Source: Lishizhenia tianjinensis
GTDB taxonomy: Bacteria; Bacteroidota; Bacteroidia; Flavobacteriales_D; Crocinitomicaceae
Assembly: GCA_945902115.1 (NCBI GenBank)
Contig: CAMDLY010000004.1
Coordinates: 1 to 64,000 of the forward strand
Length of the DNA stretch: 64,000 nucleotides
Direction: 5' to 3'
Below, piece by piece: positions 60,213 to 64,000 of the stretch. The position numbers were made by a program, and so were the translations under genes. The notes under the pieces are model-generated. The model saw only the letters and a program-made list of their open reading frames with translations, was not told the origin of the DNA and ran no database searches. The stretch's first letter is position 1; every line of letters begins with the position of its first letter.

Positions 60213-62084
60213 TTATGACGATACTGTGACATATCCTCTGCCGTTATAACGAATAATTTCTTCTGTTAACAATTTTCGAAGTACTAAATTTATCGATTCC
60301 TCATCACTAGAAAAATATTCACAAAGATCAAAAATAGTTTTTTCATTTTTGAGAAACTCAAGAACTGTATCATCTTTCAAGGATATTGCTCCTTTTATAC
60401 AATTATTACAGATGCCGCATGGATGGCTATTCTGACCGAAATATTCTAGGACAATTTGTGATCTACAAATTGGGCTATCTAGAAAGTTATTCATGGCGTT
60501 CAGACGCTCCTCCGCTTGTTTCTTTCTCTCCTTGTAAATAGCATGTGGTAAAGAAAAATCTTTATCTGTACAACGTTCTCTCAGGAAAGTAATCATAGGT
60601 AAATCACTGTTCCATTTAATTTCCACCACGCCGAAGCGTACAAGAGCCGCCAATAAATTAATAACTTCCTTTTTTGACTTTTTGAGTTTTTTAGCGATAT
60701 CATCCTCTCTTATTTCTTGAAAATTTTCAAAAATATTGCTATTCATCCTGCTCAGCAAGCTAAGTATTTCTTGAAAGTTTGGATGTTGAATTTGAAAGTT
60801 GTAAACCTGCAAGTGATCTATGGTAACCATTAGTTTAGTGGGGGAGTGGAAGCCCTCACTAAAACTGAAATACCCTGCAGTTTCTAAAATTTTTATGGAG
60901 TTATATACAGTTATATAATCTAGTTCGTAAGCCTGACATATCTGTTTTAAATCTATCGGATAAGTTTCGTTCAGCGCAGATCCTATTGCAATTCTCAAAT
61001 AATTACATATAGCTACGTAACTGTGTAGGACTTTTTCTTTCAGTGGGAATTTTGTCTCTAATTGAGAAATGAATTCAGCAGTTTCTTTCCCAGTGATCAA
61101 GGCTATAGCCTGCGAAGTTTTCCCATCTCTTCCCGCTCTTCCCGCCTCTTGAAAATAGGCCTCCAATGAATTAGGAACTTCGTAGTGCAGCACAAATCTA
61201 ACATTCGCCTTGTCGATACCCATTCCGAATGCATTGGTAGCAACCATTACTGTTATACTCTCAGATAGCCAATTATTTAACATAGTTGCTCGTTCATCCC
61301 CCCCCATACCCCCATGATAAATACCACACGATACATTGTGGGCGATCAACTTTTTAGCTACCTCTTTTACACTTTTTCTGGTTTGACAATAAATTATACC
61401 TACAGATTTATGGTGTTTACAAAATGATAATAGGTACTCCAATTTATTTGAAACCTTGAATACGTTATAACTCAGATTTTCACGGAGGAAAGAAGCCTCG
61501 TGCAGTCTCACATTTTTTAAATCCAGTTTTTCGATAATATCCAACTGAACATTTTTGGTGGCAGTTGCTGTTAACGCCATCATTGGAATATTGGGTTTTA
61601 GTTTCCTCAACTCGAAAATAGAAAAGTAGGATGGACGAAAATCATGCCCCCATTCAGAAATACAATGTGCTTCGTCCACAACTATTAATCCCACATTCAT
61701 TTGCTTGAATCGCCCAATGAACAAAGGTGTCCTGATTCGTTCTGGGGAGGTGTATAAAAAATCAAAACCACCAAATTTTACATTATCAAGAGCGATATCA
61801 ATTTCCCGTGAAGACATTGCTGATGTTATAGCAATTGCTTTTATCCCATTTTTAAGTAAGTTTTGAACTTGATCTTGCATCAAGGCGATTAGAGGTGAAA
61901 TGACTAAAGTGATGCCTTCTCTTGCTATCCCTGGAACTTGAAAACAAATTGATTTCCCACCCCCTGTCGGCAACAATGCCAAAACATCATGGCCGTTGAT
62001 TACATCGTCCACAATTTCCTCTTGTTGAGGACGAAAGGAGGTAAATCCCCAATATTTTTTTAATATTTCTTTGCTTGAGTTCAC
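60213..62084 (-). CDS. recQ: ATP-dependent DNA helicase RecQ family
   Basis: LALLPTGGGKSICFQVPGI; VVDEAHCISEWGHDFRPSY; VRFVLHYEVPNSLEAYFQEAGRAGRDG. Confidence 0.94.
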   Translation of the reverse strand: MNSSKEILKKYWGFTSFRPQQEEIVDDVINGHDVLALLPTGGGKSICFQVPGIAREGITLVISPLIALMQDQVQNLLKNGIKAIAITSAMSSREIDIALDNVKFGGFDFLYTSPERIRTPLFIGRFKQMNVGLIVVDEAHCISEWGHDFRPSYFSIFELRKLKPNIPMMALTATATKNVQLDIIEKLDLKNVRLHEASFLRENLSYNVFKVSNKLEYLLSFCKHHKSVGIIYCQTRKSVKEVAKKLIAHNVSCGIYHGGMGGDERATMLNNWLSESITVMVATNAFGMGIDKANVRFVLHYEVPNSLEAYFQEAGRAGRDGKTSQAIALITGKETAEFISQLETKFPLKEKVLHSYVAICNYLRIAIGSALNETYPIDLKQICQAYELDYITVYNSIKILETAGYFSFSEGFHSPTKLMVTIDHLQVYNFQIQHPNFQEILSLLSRMNSNIFENFQEIREDDIAKKLKKSKKEVINLLAALVRFGVVEIKWNSDLPMITFLRERCTDKDFSLPHAIYKERKKQAEERLNAMNNFLDSPICRSQIVLEYFGQNSHPCGICNNCIKGAISLKDDTVLEFLKNEKTIFDLCEYFSSDEESINLVLRKLLTEEIIRYNGRGYVTVSS

Positions 62085-62188
62085 TTTCTTATTGTGCTAA
62101 CAAAGATAAGATAATGAGGAATGCGGATAAAATAATTAAGTTAAACTCAAGATTAAAATGTATATTCGCGAGTAATAAATAACAATTA

Positions 62189-63259
62189 ATGTCAACGTCA
62201 GCACTCTCTTTTGCAGTTAAAAAAGTTGAAGAATCACGCATTCATCAAATAGATTGGGATAATTTAGCATTTGGAAAAAGTTTCTCTGATCACATGTTTA
62301 TGATGGAATACGCGCAAGGTGAGTGGAAGCAAGCCCGAATCGTTCCATTTGAACCAATACCTATGCATCCTGCCATGTCAGCAATTCATTATGGGCAATC
62401 CATTTTCGAAGGCTTGAAGGCATATCGTGGTAAAAATGGTAAGATAGCTATTTTTAGGCCCGACATGAATGCTAAGAGGTTTGCAGAATCGGCGAATAGA
62501 ATGTGCATGCCCACTGTGCCTGAAGATATATTCTTGGAGGCCATACGACAGTTAGTGAGTTTAGATCAAAATTGGGTTATTGAGAGTCCAGGTTATTCTT
62601 TATATATTCGACCATTTTTATTTGCAACAGATGAATTTGTAGGTATTAAGCCTGCGGAGACATACAAATTTATGATTATCACATCTCCAGTAGGGGCATA
62701 TTACTCGGAACCCGTTCGTGTTAAAATTGAAGAGTATTACACACGTGCTGCTTCCGGTGGGGTTGGTAGGGCAAAGGCTGCAGGGAATTATGGATCGTCC
62801 TTGTACCCTGCGAAAATAGCTCAAAATCAAGGGTTTCATCAATTAATTTGGACTGATGCTGTTGAACATAAATATATTGAGGAGTCTGGCACCATGAACA
62901 TTGTATTTCAATTAAATGGTAAGTTAGTAACTCCCTCTGAAGATTCAGACACAATATTAAGAGGAGTCACCAAAAGATCTATCATCGAAATAGCTCAAAT
63001 TTGGGGTATTGAGGTAGAAGAGAGAAAAGTTTCTGTTGAGGAAATTGTTACCGCAGCGAGATCAGGGTTATTAGAGGATGCGTTTGGTGCGGGCACTGCT
63101 GCCACGATTGCACAAATAGCGAAAATTGGTTATAGAGATGAAATATTTGAACTACCACCAATTGAAAGTAGAACAATATCCAACAGAATAAAAGATTATA
63201 TGAATGCCCTAAAGTATCAGGAAATTGATGACGAAATGGGGTGGAATTTCTTGATCTGA
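62189..63259 (+). CDS. ilvE: Branched-chain amino acid aminotransferase
   Basis: AMSAIHYGQSIFEGLKAYRGKNGKIAIFRPDMNAKRFAESANRM; GVGRAKAAGNYGSSLYPAKIA. Confidence 0.95.
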   Translation: MSTSALSFAVKKVEESRIHQIDWDNLAFGKSFSDHMFMMEYAQGEWKQARIVPFEPIPMHPAMSAIHYGQSIFEGLKAYRGKNGKIAIFRPDMNAKRFAESANRMCMPTVPEDIFLEAIRQLVSLDQNWVIESPGYSLYIRPFLFATDEFVGIKPAETYKFMIITSPVGAYYSEPVRVKIEEYYTRAASGGVGRAKAAGNYGSSLYPAKIAQNQGFHQLIWTDAVEHKYIEESGTMNIVFQLNGKLVTPSEDSDTILRGVTKRSIIEIAQIWGIEVEERKVSVEEIVTAARSGLLEDAFGAGTAATIAQIAKIGYRDEIFELPPIESRTISNRIKDYMNALKYQEIDDEMGWNFLI

Positions 63260-63295
63260 TTTATGGATAAGATAGACAATTAGCATCCTTAAGTT

Positions 63296-64000
63296 ATGCG
63301 TCTAATTCAGCTCATCGTTCTGGTATTATTTTATACGTCAATTTTTGGACAGGTATTGAAAGTCGAGGTTAGAGATGCTAAAACGGGAGATCCAGTCCAA
63401 AATGTTTCAGTAGTTGCTTATTCCGAGACTTACGACTCTAACGTAACCTTTATGACAAATGGTCGTGGAATAGTTATTTTAGGTAAAAAAATCAGCAGTT
63501 TACATGATTCTGTTATTGTAATTAGAGAATTAAGTAAGTATAGGAATTTGGAATTTTCTCATCCAATCTATCAAAATCAAAAAAAAGATATCGCTAATAT
63601 TTATGCGAGTAGTGGCCTGGATACAATTCTGCTGAATATTTTTCTTCAACCGATAAAACAACGAGAACTGAGAGAGGTTCGCTTAAGCGCCCCAGGTAAA
63701 GTGGATACGGTATATGGCTCCCAAAAATTGGGCGTATTAGATTTTGAAATATTTTCTGGTGGAAATATATTGTTACTTCTTTACCCGAGGACAAAAGATA
63801 AGGCCACCGAGATTTCATACTATAGAGATACGTCCATTGTTAATAGTCTAACGTTGAGTTCACCCATAAATCAGTTAGTTAGAGATTACCGAGGGAATGT
63901 TCATGCTGTTGGTGTTGATTTTGTTCACGGTATTCAATTGGTTGACGATTCTATTCAAACTGCTCAGGTTCCATTAGAATACTATGTTAAGTATTTAGCA
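63296..64000 (+). CDS. Secreted protein with carboxypeptidase-regulatory-like N-terminal region, truncated by window end
   Basis: MRLIQLIVLVLFYTSIFGQVLKVEVRDAKTGDPVQNVSVVAYSETYDSNVTFMTNGRGIVILG...; open to position 64000. Confidence 0.65.
   Translation, partial: MRLIQLIVLVLFYTSIFGQVLKVEVRDAKTGDPVQNVSVVAYSETYDSNVTFMTNGRGIVILGKKISSLHDSVIVIRELSKYRNLEFSHPIYQNQKKDIANIYASSGLDTILLNIFLQPIKQRELREVRLSAPGKVDTVYGSQKLGVLDFEIFSGGNILLLLYPRTKDKATEISYYRDTSIVNSLTLSSPINQLVRDYRGNVHAVGVDFVHGIQLVDDSIQTAQVPLEYYVKYLA

Noticed and set aside
1-64000. CRISPR arrays, insertion sequences, prophage or defence islands
   Set aside because: No regularly spaced repeats, transposase/integrase motifs, or recognisable defence proteins were found in the supplied ORFs; the window is mostly core genome.

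Overview
This 64 kb window is AT-rich, gene-dense chromosomal DNA from a Bacteroidetes (Flavobacteriia-like) bacterium. Support for that assignment: TTG-N~20-TAnnTTTG promoters, gldB/gldC, and a T9SS C-terminal sorting domain. Most of it is housekeeping: rpsF-rpsR-rplI, thrS-infC-rpmI-rplT, uvrA, aroK, hpt-adk-obg, bioA/bioD, purK, HU, recQ, ilvE, nadE, rimO, mtaB and one tRNA-Lys(TTT). I saw no CRISPR array, rRNA, prophage or intact transposon. The points most worth a second look are: (1) a COG0523/CobW-type GTPase gene broken by one in-frame TGA, behind a strong Bacteroidetes promoter that overlaps a perfect 15-bp dyad (possible Zur/FUR-family operator); (2) an accessory cluster at 13.8-20.2 kb with an AspH-like hydroxylase, three divergent sulfotransferases and a TMTC-like GT-C/TPR protein, possibly a eukaryote-like surface modification system; (3) an XRE-S24 LexA-like regulator with an inverted repeat between its -7 element and its start codon; (4) an unlisted 40-aa small membrane protein ORF; (5) tandem divergent lipoprotein paralogs; (6) a T9SS-targeted amidase with a CUB-like domain. 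All calls come from reading the sequence and ORF translations; no searches were run.
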